A stretch of DNA of 5,906 bases from an uncultured Sutterella sp. (GCA_900764215.1 CAAFNI010000427.1:1-5906), one strand, 5' to 3'. Numbered from the stretch's first letter, positions 1 through 5,799 are shown. Translations and numbers: made by a program. Notes: generated by a model from the sequence alone, not told the origin.

Positions 1-38
1 GATGAGGACCGCGCCGACCCCGCCGACGGCCTTGTCGC

Positions 39-43
39 AGGAG
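39..43 (+). promoter_or_regulatory. Ribosome binding site of the octaheme cytochrome gene
   Basis: AGGAG lies six bases before the ATG at 50. It decides the start: the frame is open from position 2, but the 16 extra residues that would add are not signal-like, whereas the ATG at 50 opens directly into a signal peptide. Confidence 0.75.
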
Positions 44-49
44 AACAAC

Positions 50-1666
50 ATGCACAAGCAACTGACCCCCGCAGCAGCCGCGCTTTCGCTTCTCGGCCTT
101 CTCGCCGCCGCTCCGGCGCCCGCCGCCGACAATCCGTGCGCTGCCTGTCATGCGAACGTCGCGCAGGATCATGCCGGCGCAGCCCACAAGGATTTGGCCT
201 GCACGACCTGCCACACCGGCACCGAAGAGCATCTCAAGGACATGAAGAAGCGGCCGGCCGTCAACATGGATCCCGCCCAGTGCGGCGCCTGCCATCAGCC
301 GCAGTACAAGTCCGCCTTCATGACGTCCGACCGTCCGGCCCGCCAGTCGAAGAAGGCCGCCGGCGGTCCGGCGCCCGACCCGTTCTTTGACCGTGCGCTC
401 GGCGGCCACGGCTTTACGAAGGAGCACGACCTGCCGCGCGCCCACACCTTCATGGCGATCGACCAGTTCATCGTCGATCGTGCGTTCGGAGGCCGCTTCG
501 AGCCCAAGGACGGCTGGCTCTACGCGACGCTCGAGGGCGGCAAGTCCTACAAGGCCTGGGATGTCCTCAAGGACAACTATCCCGACAACAACGAGCAGAA
601 GGCCCACAAGCCGGGCACGGCCGCTGCCGCCAACGGCGTGTGCTGGTCGTGCAAGTCGACCGACCTGATGCTTGACTGGGCCTACATGGGCGACAAGACC
701 GAAGGCGCGAAGTTCCACCGCGGCTCCAACGCGGTCGACGTCGTGCGCAACGTCCAGCACGGCATGAACTGCAACTTCTGCCATGACCCGCACAGCGCCA
801 AGCCGCGCATCATGCGCGACGCGCTGATCGACGCGATGACGCGCGAAGGCAAGATGAACGTCTACAAGGACTTCGCCGCCCGCCAGGCCAAGCTTGAGGT
901 GAAGGACGCCGGCGTTCGCGGCTTCGAGCGCAAGGTCGCCGTGCTCGACAGGGCCGACTCCCGCCTGATGTGCGCCCAGTGCCATGTCGAATATGTCTGC
1001 AATCCGGGCATGAACGTCAAGACGGGCGAAAAGGTCGGCTTCGACAGCCGCCTCACCAACCTCTTCCCGTGGGTCAACGCCGACCAGATCGAAGCCTATT
1101 ACGATGACGTCGGCTTCCGCGACTTCACGCACAACCTCACCGGCGCGACGCTCGTCAAGATGCAGCATCCGGACGCCGAAACGTACTTCGGATCGAAGCA
1201 CGACAAGGCCGGCGCCGACTGCGCCTCCTGCCACATGCCCAAGGTGAAGGACGAAAACGGCAAGACCTACACGATGCACTGGGCCACCTCGCCCAAGCAC
1301 TACGTGAAGGAGACCTGCCTCTCCTGCCACAAGGACAAGAACGAAAAGCAGATGGTCGCCGCGATCGACGCGATGAAGGGCCACTTCGACGGCAAGGTCC
1401 GCGAGGCCGAATCCCGCATGAACGACATGTTCAACGCGTTTGAACTCGCCAAGACCGTCGGCGTGTCCGAAGACGTCCTCGCCAAGGCCCGCAAGCTCCA
1501 CGAATCCGCCCACATCAACTGGGAATACTGGACTGCCGCAAACGGCGCATACTTCCACAACCATGACATGGCCGTGCGCAGCCTCGCCAAGTCCGCCAAA
1601 GCCGCCTCCGACGCCACCGCGCTTCTGAGAAAGGCCATTGACGAAAAGGCCGCCGCCAAGAAGTAA
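50..1666 (+). CDS. Octaheme cytochrome c nitrite reductase (ONR type, NrfA superfamily)
   Basis: This is a periplasmic multiheme enzyme of 538 residues, expected to reduce nitrite to ammonia with six electrons; relatives also take hydroxylamine and sulfite. Residues 1-25 form a signal peptide ending in APA. Eight heme motifs follow: CAACH 30, CTTCH 51, CGACH 78, CWSCK 198, CNFCH 241, CAQCH 308, CASCH 391 and CLSCH 423. The single CxxCK, which supplies lysine to the catalytic heme, is the NrfA hallmark. By pattern alignment to NrfA, the active-site residues are Arg144, Lys202, Tyr315 and His373, and the calcium ligands are Glu314, Tyr315, Lys370 and Gln372. NrfA itself has five hemes. Three extra N-terminal hemes with the lysine heme in fourth place is the layout of Thioalkalivibrio octaheme nitrite reductase, and the length is similar. 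It is not MccA sulfite reductase, because no CX15CH motif is present. Automated pipelines may label it nrfA. The following gene, ccmI, fits its need for heme attachment. Substrate in vivo is inferred. Confidence 0.92.
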   Translation: MHKQLTPAAAALSLLGLLAAAPAPAADNPCAACHANVAQDHAGAAHKDLACTTCHTGTEEHLKDMKKRPAVNMDPAQCGACHQPQYKSAFMTSDRPARQSKKAAGGPAPDPFFDRALGGHGFTKEHDLPRAHTFMAIDQFIVDRAFGGRFEPKDGWLYATLEGGKSYKAWDVLKDNYPDNNEQKAHKPGTAAAANGVCWSCKSTDLMLDWAYMGDKTEGAKFHRGSNAVDVVRNVQHGMNCNFCHDPHSAKPRIMRDALIDAMTREGKMNVYKDFAARQAKLEVKDAGVRGFERKVAVLDRADSRLMCAQCHVEYVCNPGMNVKTGEKVGFDSRLTNLFPWVNADQIEAYYDDVGFRDFTHNLTGATLVKMQHPDAETYFGSKHDKAGADCASCHMPKVKDENGKTYTMHWATSPKHYVKETCLSCHKDKNEKQMVAAIDAMKGHFDGKVREAESRMNDMFNAFELAKTVGVSEDVLAKARKLHESAHINWEYWTAANGAYFHNHDMAVRSLAKSAKAASDATALLRKAIDEKAAAKK

Positions 1667-1688
1667 TCCCGCCGCATGACGCGATGTC

Positions 1689-1722
1689 GAAACGGGCGCC
1701 TCCTCGCGGAGACGCCCGTTTC
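1689..1722 (+). terminator. Hairpin downstream of the octaheme cytochrome gene
   Basis: A perfect 10-base inverted repeat, GAAACGGGCG (1689-1698) with CGCCCGTTTC (1713-1722), begins 22 bases after the stop codon. The 14-base loop can pair further (CTCC 1700-1703 with GGAG 1708-1711). The three T's within the 3' arm are followed by CCTATATAG rather than a real T tract, so termination may be partial and some read-through into ccmI is possible. Confidence 0.65.
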
Positions 1723-1749
1723 CTATATAGTGTGGGAACAAGAATTCGT

Positions 1750-1768
1750 CCGGCGCCCCGAGCGCCGG
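1750..1768 (+). repeat. GC-rich inverted repeat in the ccmI leader
   Basis: CCGGCGC (1750-1756) and GCGCCGG (1762-1768) are perfect complements around a five-base loop. No T tract follows, so this is not a normal terminator. It could be an mRNA hairpin or simply a GC-rich chance repeat. Confidence 0.4.
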
Positions 1769-1776
1769 CAGTCCGG

Positions 1777-1800
1777 TTTCAGGTCTGAGACCTTCTGAAA
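1777..1800 (+). repeat. Inverted repeat just upstream of ccmI
   Basis: AGGTCT (1781-1786) and AGACCT (1788-1793) form a perfect dyad about the single base 1787. Outer arms TTTCA (1777-1781) and TGAAA (1796-1800) can extend it if TTC (1793-1795) is bulged. The one-base centre suits a protein-binding operator better than an RNA hairpin. It ends 16 bases before the ccmI start. The function is unknown. Confidence 0.4.
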
Positions 1801-1816
1801 AGCTTCTGATACGCAC

Positions 1817-2698
1817 ATGTCCGATGAAATCCTTCTCTACCTCATTCTCTTTCTGATGCTCGCACTCGCCGTCGGGGCGCTGGTGCCGTCGCTCGTGCGG
1901 GTGGGTCGCGAGGAGGCGAGCGTCGAGCGCGAGGACAAGGCCTATGGCCGGGCCGTGACCGAGGCCCTCAGGCGCCAGCGGGCGCAGCTTGAGGAGGATC
2001 TGAAGTCGGGCGCCGTGACCCGGACGCAGTACGAAGTGCTCGCCGACGATCTTCGCCGGCGCGCCCTTGAGGAACACGATGCGGTCTTTCACGATCCCAA
2101 CGACGGCGCCGGGCGCCGCGCCGCCGCCTTTTCCGGCCCCGCCGTGACGGGCGTCGTCGCGGCGGGCGTCGCCGCGCTCTCCGTCGGTATCTACGCCGTC
2201 AACGGCGCGCCCGAGCTCATCGGGCTCGAAAAGGCTCAGGCGGTCTACGACGGCCGTGCCGACACGCCGTCAATCGAGCGCTACCTTGAGGCGAGCCCCG
2301 GAGACGGCCGCGCCTGGGTGCTCCTTGCGCGCCGCTACGTCGACGAGGAAAACTATCCGAAGGCGGCCGAAGCCTACCGCAGGGGGCGGGCCGCCAACAG
2401 CAAGGTGAAGGCCGATCCGGCCGTGATGCTCGAGCTTGCCGCCACGCTTTTGACGATTGGCGGGCCCGAGAGTGCGATCGAGGCGCAGCCGCTCGCGCAG
2501 GGCGCCGTTGACGGACGTCCGGGCGACATGAAGGCCGTTGAAATTCTTGCGGTGACGGCTTCCGCCAACGAAGACTGGCGCACGGCGGCCGAAAGCCTGT
2601 CGCTTCTGATGGGCGCAATGAAGCCCGATACGCCCGAGTATCTGCAGTACGAGATGACGCTCAGGCGCCTGCGCGAACTCGCCGCCGGTCAGAAGTAG
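1817..2698 (+). CDS. ccmI: Cytochrome c biogenesis protein CcmI (TPR apocytochrome chaperone)
   Basis: This 293-residue inner-membrane protein matches the architecture of CcmI (CycH), which holds apocytochrome c and hands it to the CcmF/CcmH heme ligation complex. A first membrane helix spans residues 5-27. A charged cytoplasmic loop follows, with the typical coiled stretch at 56-86 (LEEDLKSG, then a QYE-LADDLRRR pattern). The second membrane helix is at 110-128, and a periplasmic domain of TPR-like repeats runs from about 165 to 275 (Trp167 and Trp254 at repeat-like positions). Two membrane helices favour CcmI over the shorter, single-anchor NrfG of enterobacteria. The ATG at 1817 places the first helix at the very N-terminus, but no convincing Shine-Dalgarno precedes it, so translation may be weak. 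A TATATAGT stretch at 1724-1731 could be a -10 box, though I see no -35 partner. The gene follows the octaheme cytochrome by 150 bases, suggesting a role in maturing it; other ccm genes are not in the window. Confidence 0.85.
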   Translation: MSDEILLYLILFLMLALAVGALVPSLVRVGREEASVEREDKAYGRAVTEALRRQRAQLEEDLKSGAVTRTQYEVLADDLRRRALEEHDAVFHDPNDGAGRRAAAFSGPAVTGVVAAGVAALSVGIYAVNGAPELIGLEKAQAVYDGRADTPSIERYLEASPGDGRAWVLLARRYVDEENYPKAAEAYRRGRAANSKVKADPAVMLELAATLLTIGGPESAIEAQPLAQGAVDGRPGDMKAVEILAVTASANEDWRTAAESLSLLMGAMKPDTPEYLQYEMTLRRLRELAAGQK

Positions 2699-2734
2699 AC
2701 GGGCCGCACGCGGAGGCATTCGGGTAATTCCGCC

Positions 2735-2762
2735 GTGACATACCAGGGAAGCTGCATATAAA
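2735..2762 (+). promoter_or_regulatory. Putative sigma70 promoter of the esterase gene
   Basis: GTGACA (2735-2740) matches the -35 consensus in five of six positions. TATAAA (2757-2762) matches the -10 in five of six, with a 16-base spacer; TAAAAT (2759-2764) with an 18-base spacer is an alternative. The surrounding 2756-2795 stretch is markedly AT-rich within GC-rich DNA. The imperfect hairpin 2707-2737 (eight pairs, one bulge) overlaps the -35 and has no T tract directly after it, so I do not call it a terminator of ccmI. Confidence 0.55.
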
Positions 2763-2822
2763 ATTTTTTCCTGTCGGAATAAAAAAGTTCAGGCTCATTG
2801 TTTCACTCCCTCGAACAACAAG

Positions 2823-2827
2823 AAGGA
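2823..2827 (+). promoter_or_regulatory. Ribosome binding site of the esterase gene
   Basis: AAGGA sits nine bases before the ATG at 2837. It selects this start over the in-frame ATG at 2798, which would place 13 polar residues ahead of the signal peptide. Confidence 0.7.
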
Positions 2828-2836
2828 AAAATCATC

Positions 2837-3865
2837 ATGAACCCCTGCAAGGCTTTTCTGCTGAAGGCCGCCCCCGCGGTCTTCGCGATGTGCGCGGCCG
2901 GAACGATTCTTGCCGCCGATCGAACGGAACTGATGGGCTTCGCGCCGGGCGCACAGGTTGTGAAGGCCGACGTGACGGAAGGCCGCATCGACGTGATCTC
3001 GGGGATCGTCTACAGCCAGGTCAAGTCCCAGCGCAGCATCCGCCAGCTGCGCATGACGGTGATGACGCCGCGCACGAAGGCCAGAAAGCCCGCCGTCATC
3101 TACTTCCCCGGCGGCGGCTTCACGACGGCGGATCATGAAAAGTTCATCGAAATGCGCTACGCGCTCGCCCGAGCCGGCTTCGTCGTTGCCGCGGCCGAAT
3201 ACCGTCCCGTTCCGGTGAAGTTCCCGGGACTCGTCGAGGACGGCAAGGCGGCGGTCCGCTATCTGCGCGAGCATGCCGACGAGTACGGCATCGACCCCTC
3301 CCGGATCGGCGTGCTCGGAGACTCCGCCGGCGGCTATCTCGTGCAGATGCTCGGTGCCACGAACGGCGAGAAGGCGTTTGACAAGGGCGACTTCATGAGC
3401 GTTTCCTCCGATGTGCAGGCTGTCTGCTCGTTCTACGGCATCTCCGACCTCACCTCGATCGGCGAGGGACTCGACGAGGCGCAGATCAGGATCCATGCGT
3501 CGCCCGCCGTTACCGAGGCGCTTCTCGTGCACGGCCCCGCCTTCGGCAAATTCCCCGGCGCGGGCATTCTTTCTGACCGCGAGAAAGCCATGAAGGCGAG
3601 CTCGCTTGGCCACATCGACGGCAGCGAGCCGCCGTTTCTCGTCATGCACGGCTCGGGCGATACGCTCGTGAGCCCGATGCAGAGCGCGCACCTTTACGAG
3701 GCGCTCAAGAATGCCGGTGTCGACGTTGAGTACGTGCTTCTCGAGGGCGCCGGGCACGGCGATCTGCCCTGGTTCCAGAAGCCCGTCATCAACCGCGTCG
3801 TGACCTTCTTCGAACAAAAGCTGGGCAGTCCCGCTAGGGATGCGGCCGAAGGCAACAATCTTTGA
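2837..3865 (+). CDS. Secreted alpha/beta-hydrolase esterase (acetyl esterase/lipase-like)
   Basis: This is a 342-residue exported serine hydrolase, probably a carboxylesterase of the Aes/BD-FAE type acting on short-chain or acyl-carbohydrate esters. Residues 1-26 look like a signal peptide (two lysines, a hydrophobic core, then ILA-AD). Cys19 lies in the hydrophobic core, but FAMC is not a proper lipobox. The catalytic residues are visible: nucleophile Ser163 in GDSAGG (161-166), Asp275 in GSGDTLVSP and His307 in GAGHGD. The oxyanion loop is PGGGF (91-95), where this family usually has HGGGF/W; the YRPVP segment after the next strand is also typical. Length matches a single hydrolase domain with no extra module. 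The gene has its own promoter and terminator and no evident partner. The natural substrate cannot be read from the sequence, and dipeptidyl-peptidase-like relatives share the fold, though this protein is too short for those. Confidence 0.85.
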   Translation: MNPCKAFLLKAAPAVFAMCAAGTILAADRTELMGFAPGAQVVKADVTEGRIDVISGIVYSQVKSQRSIRQLRMTVMTPRTKARKPAVIYFPGGGFTTADHEKFIEMRYALARAGFVVAAAEYRPVPVKFPGLVEDGKAAVRYLREHADEYGIDPSRIGVLGDSAGGYLVQMLGATNGEKAFDKGDFMSVSSDVQAVCSFYGISDLTSIGEGLDEAQIRIHASPAVTEALLVHGPAFGKFPGAGILSDREKAMKASSLGHIDGSEPPFLVMHGSGDTLVSPMQSAHLYEALKNAGVDVEYVLLEGAGHGDLPWFQKPVINRVVTFFEQKLGSPARDAAEGNNL

Positions 3866-3903
3866 TCTTGCCGCCTGCATTCGGCGTCCGCCCTCATCAC
3901 CTG

Positions 3904-3940
3904 CGCCCCGTCCGAGCCATGCGCCCGCCGGGGCGTTTTT
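3904..3940 (+). terminator. Rho-independent terminator after the esterase gene
   Basis: CGCCCCG (3904-3910) pairs with CGGGGCG (3929-3935) across an 18-base loop and is followed directly by TTTTT (3936-3940). It lies 38 bases after the esterase stop codon. The loop is larger than usual but the stem is strong. Confidence 0.75.
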
Positions 3941-3945
3941 GCACG

Positions 3946-3977
3946 AAAAAAAAAATTATTTTCAAGACATAGAAAAA
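3946..3977 (+). promoter_or_regulatory. A-rich UP-element-like tract and dyad before the ttd promoter
   Basis: A run of ten A's (3946-3955) is followed by AT-rich sequence ending in five A's (3973-3977), directly upstream of the -35 box. This resembles an UP element that contacts the RNA polymerase alpha subunit. Inside it, TTTTC (3959-3963) and GAAAA (3972-3976) form a dyad with an eight-base gap, a possible regulator site. Confidence 0.4.
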
Positions 3978-3981
3978 CCTC

Positions 3982-4011
3982 TTGACACAGTGATATAAAA
4001 ATTTCTATAAT
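3982..4011 (+). promoter_or_regulatory. Consensus sigma70 promoter of the ttdAB operon
   Basis: TTGACA (3982-3987) and TATAAT (4006-4011) both match the sigma70 consensus perfectly, 18 bases apart. The predicted transcription start is near 4018, leaving a leader of about 205 bases before ttdA. A promoter this strong ahead of a catabolic operon suggests control by a repressor or within the leader. Confidence 0.85.
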
Positions 4012-4031
4012 GCGCTCAATCGCTGAACACG

Positions 4032-4139
4032 ATGCTTTTCAACAAGAAAAGCGTAAGCTTTGAACGTTGTCTTGATGTCGGACAAAATTTTCTTTGTAGA
4101 AGAATTTATCTGATGATTTCGAGACGCGCCGGGCCGTGA
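4032..4139 (+). CDS. Possible 35-codon leader ORF upstream of ttdA
   Basis: An open frame of 35 codons begins with ATG at 4032, about 15 bases after the predicted transcription start, and ends at TGA 4137-4139. The product would start MLFNKKSVSF and be rich in basic residues near its end (RRIY, SRRAGP). Its stop overlaps an ATG at 4139 that is in frame with ttdA. No Shine-Dalgarno precedes it and no homologue is recognised, so it may be a chance frame or a regulatory leader peptide. Confidence 0.2.
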   Translation: MLFNKKSVSFERCLDVGQNFLCRRIYLMISRRAGP

Positions 4140-4210
4140 TGCAGCGACGCACCGAACCGCGTGCTCCGCACTTTCAGCCCCGCTGCGCAGCGCGTGAACC
4201 AGACCCTCTT

Positions 4211-4216
4211 AAGGAG
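4211..4216 (+). promoter_or_regulatory. Ribosome binding site of ttdA
   Basis: AAGGAG lies six bases before the ATG at 4223, an ideal arrangement. It fixes the start there, although the frame stays open upstream to a GTG at 4136 and an ATG at 4139. Confidence 0.85.
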
Positions 4217-4222
4217 AGAACA

Positions 4223-5122
4223 ATGAATCAACAGGAAAAGGCCGAGCGCTTCACGGAACTCATGACGCGCTTTACGTCCGTGCTGGGCAAGATTCTCCCG
4301 GACGACGTTGCCACCCGCCTTGCCGAGCTTCGCAAGGAGCAGACCTCCGACATTTCCCGCATCGTCTACGATGCGATGTTCGACGACCTTGCGGCGGCCC
4401 GCCGCCTCAACGTGCCGCTTTGCCAGGACACGGGCGTCATCCAGTACTACATCGAAGTGGGCGCCAATTTCCCGCTCCTCTCTGAAATGCGCGCCTGCCT
4501 TGACGAAGCCGTGCGCCGCGCCACGATCGAAGCGCCGCTGCGCCAGAACGCCGTCCAGATCTTCGACGAACGCAACACCGGCAACAACACGGGCGTTCGC
4601 GTGCCCTGGATCGACTGGGAAATCATTCCCGACTCCGACAGCTGCCTCATCCACGGCTACATGGCCGGCGGCGGCTGCTCGCTGCCCGGCGCCGCCAAGG
4701 TGCTGATGCCCGCCGAAGGCTACATGGGCATCGTCAAGTTCATCTTCGACGTGATTGTCGAGCGCGGCATCAATGCCTGCCCGCCGCTCCTCGTGGGCAT
4801 CGGCATCGCCGGCAGCGTTGAAGTGGCGGCCGAGCTTTCCAAGAAGGCTCTCATGCGCCCGGTGGGCTCCAAGAACGCCAATGAGATCGGCGCAGACTTC
4901 GAGAAGATGATCGAAGAGGGCCTCAACAAGCTCAATCTTGGCCCGGGCGGCCTCACGGGCACGAAGTCCGTGATGGGCGTCAACGTTGAACAGGCCGCGC
5001 GCCATCCCTCCTGCCTTGCCGTGGGCGTGTCCACGGGTTGCTGGGGCCACCGCCGCGCAACGATCCGCATCAATGCGGACATGAGCTATGAAATGATCAG
5101 CCACAAGGGCATGACGCTTTGA
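4223..5122 (+). CDS. ttdA: L(+)-tartrate dehydratase subunit alpha
   Basis: This is the alpha subunit (299 residues; about 303 in Escherichia coli) of the class I fumarase-type hydro-lyase that dehydrates L-tartrate to oxaloacetate in the cytoplasm. Three cysteines suited to bind the [4Fe-4S] cluster are present: Cys67 in CQDTG, Cys186 in NACPP and Cys273 in STGCWGHRR. The segments NTGNNTGVRVPW, AGGGCSLPG (around Cys152), VLMPAEGYMGIVKF and GPGGLTG match TtdA as I recall it. Fumarases normally carry GGGSANK where this protein has GGGCSLPG, which favours tartrate over fumarate. The N-terminus MNQQEKAERFTELMTRF lines up with the TtdA start and agrees with the ribosome site. ttdB follows after 17 bases, so the two form an operon. 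The cluster makes the enzyme oxygen-sensitive, consistent with anaerobic growth. A related substrate such as another hydroxy-diacid cannot be excluded. Confidence 0.92.
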   Translation: MNQQEKAERFTELMTRFTSVLGKILPDDVATRLAELRKEQTSDISRIVYDAMFDDLAAARRLNVPLCQDTGVIQYYIEVGANFPLLSEMRACLDEAVRRATIEAPLRQNAVQIFDERNTGNNTGVRVPWIDWEIIPDSDSCLIHGYMAGGGCSLPGAAKVLMPAEGYMGIVKFIFDVIVERGINACPPLLVGIGIAGSVEVAAELSKKALMRPVGSKNANEIGADFEKMIEEGLNKLNLGPGGLTGTKSVMGVNVEQAARHPSCLAVGVSTGCWGHRRATIRINADMSYEMISHKGMTL

Positions 5123-5125
5123 TTT

Positions 5126-5130
5126 GGGAG
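5126..5130 (+). promoter_or_regulatory. Ribosome binding site of ttdB
   Basis: GGGAG lies nine bases before the ATG at 5140, just after the ttdA stop. It supports ATG 5140 over the in-frame TTG at 5119, which overlaps that stop. Confidence 0.75.
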
Positions 5131-5139
5131 CACTGCAAA

Positions 5140-5757
5140 ATGACGAAGAAAGTTCTGACGACGCCGATTTCCGACGCCGACATTGAATCCCTCAAGATCG
5201 GCGACGTGTTCTATCTCTCCGGCGCCCTGATCACGAGCCGCGACATGGTTCACTTCCGCCACGTCGAGGAAGGCATGGATCTGCCGTACGACCTCGCCGG
5301 CAAGGCGATCTTCCATGCGGGTCCCATCATGGTGCCCGACGACAAGAACCGTTCCGGCTTCCGCGTCGTCTCCATCGGCCCGACGACCTCCATGCGCATG
5401 GAGAAGTACGAGCGTGAGTTCCTCAAGAAGACGGGCGTCAAGATCGTCGTCGGCAAGGGCGGCATGGGCCCCGAAACCGCCGCGGGCTGCCAGGAGAGCA
5501 AGGCCGTTCACTGCGTGTTCCCGGGCGGCTGCGCCGTGCTCGCCGCAGAGTGCGTCGAAGAAGTCGAGGAGCGCCATTGGCCCGAACTCGGCCAGCCCGA
5601 ATCCATGTGGGTGATGCGCGTCAAGGAATTCGGTCCGCTCATCGTCTCGATCGACGCTCACGGCGGCAATCTCTTCGAGAAGAACAAGGCCGAATTCAAC
5701 AAGCTCAAGGAGCCGATCGTTGAGGAAATCTGCGGCAAGGTGAACTACCGCCATTGA
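5140..5757 (+). CDS. ttdB: L(+)-tartrate dehydratase subunit beta
   Basis: This is the beta subunit (205 residues; about 201 in Escherichia coli), which pairs with TtdA to complete the active site. It corresponds to the C-terminal domain of class I fumarases. The opening MTKKVLTTPIS, then LPYDLAGKAIFHAGPI, the substrate-loop motif GPTTSMRM (80-87), GKGGMG (105-110), FPGGCAVLAA, VKEFGPLIVSID-HG and the ending PIVEEICGKV follow E. coli TtdB closely as I recall it. The single-domain, two-gene layout separates it from the fused FumA/FumB enzymes. It is cotranscribed with ttdA and is the last gene before a strong terminator. No tartrate transporter such as ttdT is visible; if present it must lie beyond the window. 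Confidence 0.93.
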   Translation: MTKKVLTTPISDADIESLKIGDVFYLSGALITSRDMVHFRHVEEGMDLPYDLAGKAIFHAGPIMVPDDKNRSGFRVVSIGPTTSMRMEKYEREFLKKTGVKIVVGKGGMGPETAAGCQESKAVHCVFPGGCAVLAAECVEEVEERHWPELGQPESMWVMRVKEFGPLIVSIDAHGGNLFEKNKAEFNKLKEPIVEEICGKVNYRH

Positions 5758-5799
5758 TTTTCCATGCGGGCCGGTCCGGCACGTTGAAAAAAAAAGAGG

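Larger units (their letters stand above)
4018..4222 (+). other. Long 5' leader of ttdAB
   Basis: The inferred untranslated leader contains several possible hairpins. ATGCTTTTC (4032-4040) pairs with GAAAAGCGT (4046-4054) across a five-base loop. TTGTC (4067-4071) pairs with GACAA (4081-4085), while the overlapping ACAAA (4082-4086) can instead pair with TTTGT (4093-4097). CGCTGC (4181-4186) can pair either with the adjacent GCAGCG (4187-4192), a perfect palindrome too tight to fold alone, or with the distant GCAGCG (4141-4146). There is no internal T tract, so an ordinary attenuator is not evident. I do not recognise a known riboswitch class. The first half is AT-rich and the second half GC-rich. 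Confidence 0.45.

Noticed and set aside
50..1666. Octaheme sulfite reductase MccA as identity of the first gene
   Set aside because: MccA has a CX15CH heme motif; here all eight motifs are ordinary CxxCH or CxxCK and the residues match the nitrite reductase active site.
2707..2737. Hairpin after ccmI as a terminator
   Set aside because: The stem has a bulge and no T tract directly follows; the T run at 2764-2769 is 27 bases away, and the 3' arm overlaps a likely -35 box.
2795..3880. A 361-codon open frame on the minus strand opposite the esterase
   Set aside because: It mirrors the esterase codons in GC-rich DNA, has low-complexity Arg/Ala/His/Val-rich content and no recognisable motif, while the plus strand has a signal peptide and a full catalytic triad.
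4136..4222. Upstream extension of TtdA from GTG 4136 or ATG 4139
   Set aside because: No Shine-Dalgarno precedes it, the extension is basic and low in conservation signals, and AAGGAG six bases before ATG 4223 gives the length expected of TtdA.
4106..5104. A 332-codon open frame on the minus strand opposite ttdA
   Set aside because: It is an antisense shadow: the plus strand is clearly ttdA with conserved cysteines and a ribosome site, and the minus frame resembles no protein family.
4223..5757. Two-subunit class I fumarase as identity of the ttd pair
   Set aside because: GGGCSLPG and the sequences around CQDTG and GCWGHRR follow tartrate dehydratase rather than the fumarase pattern GGGSANK; some substrate overlap remains possible.
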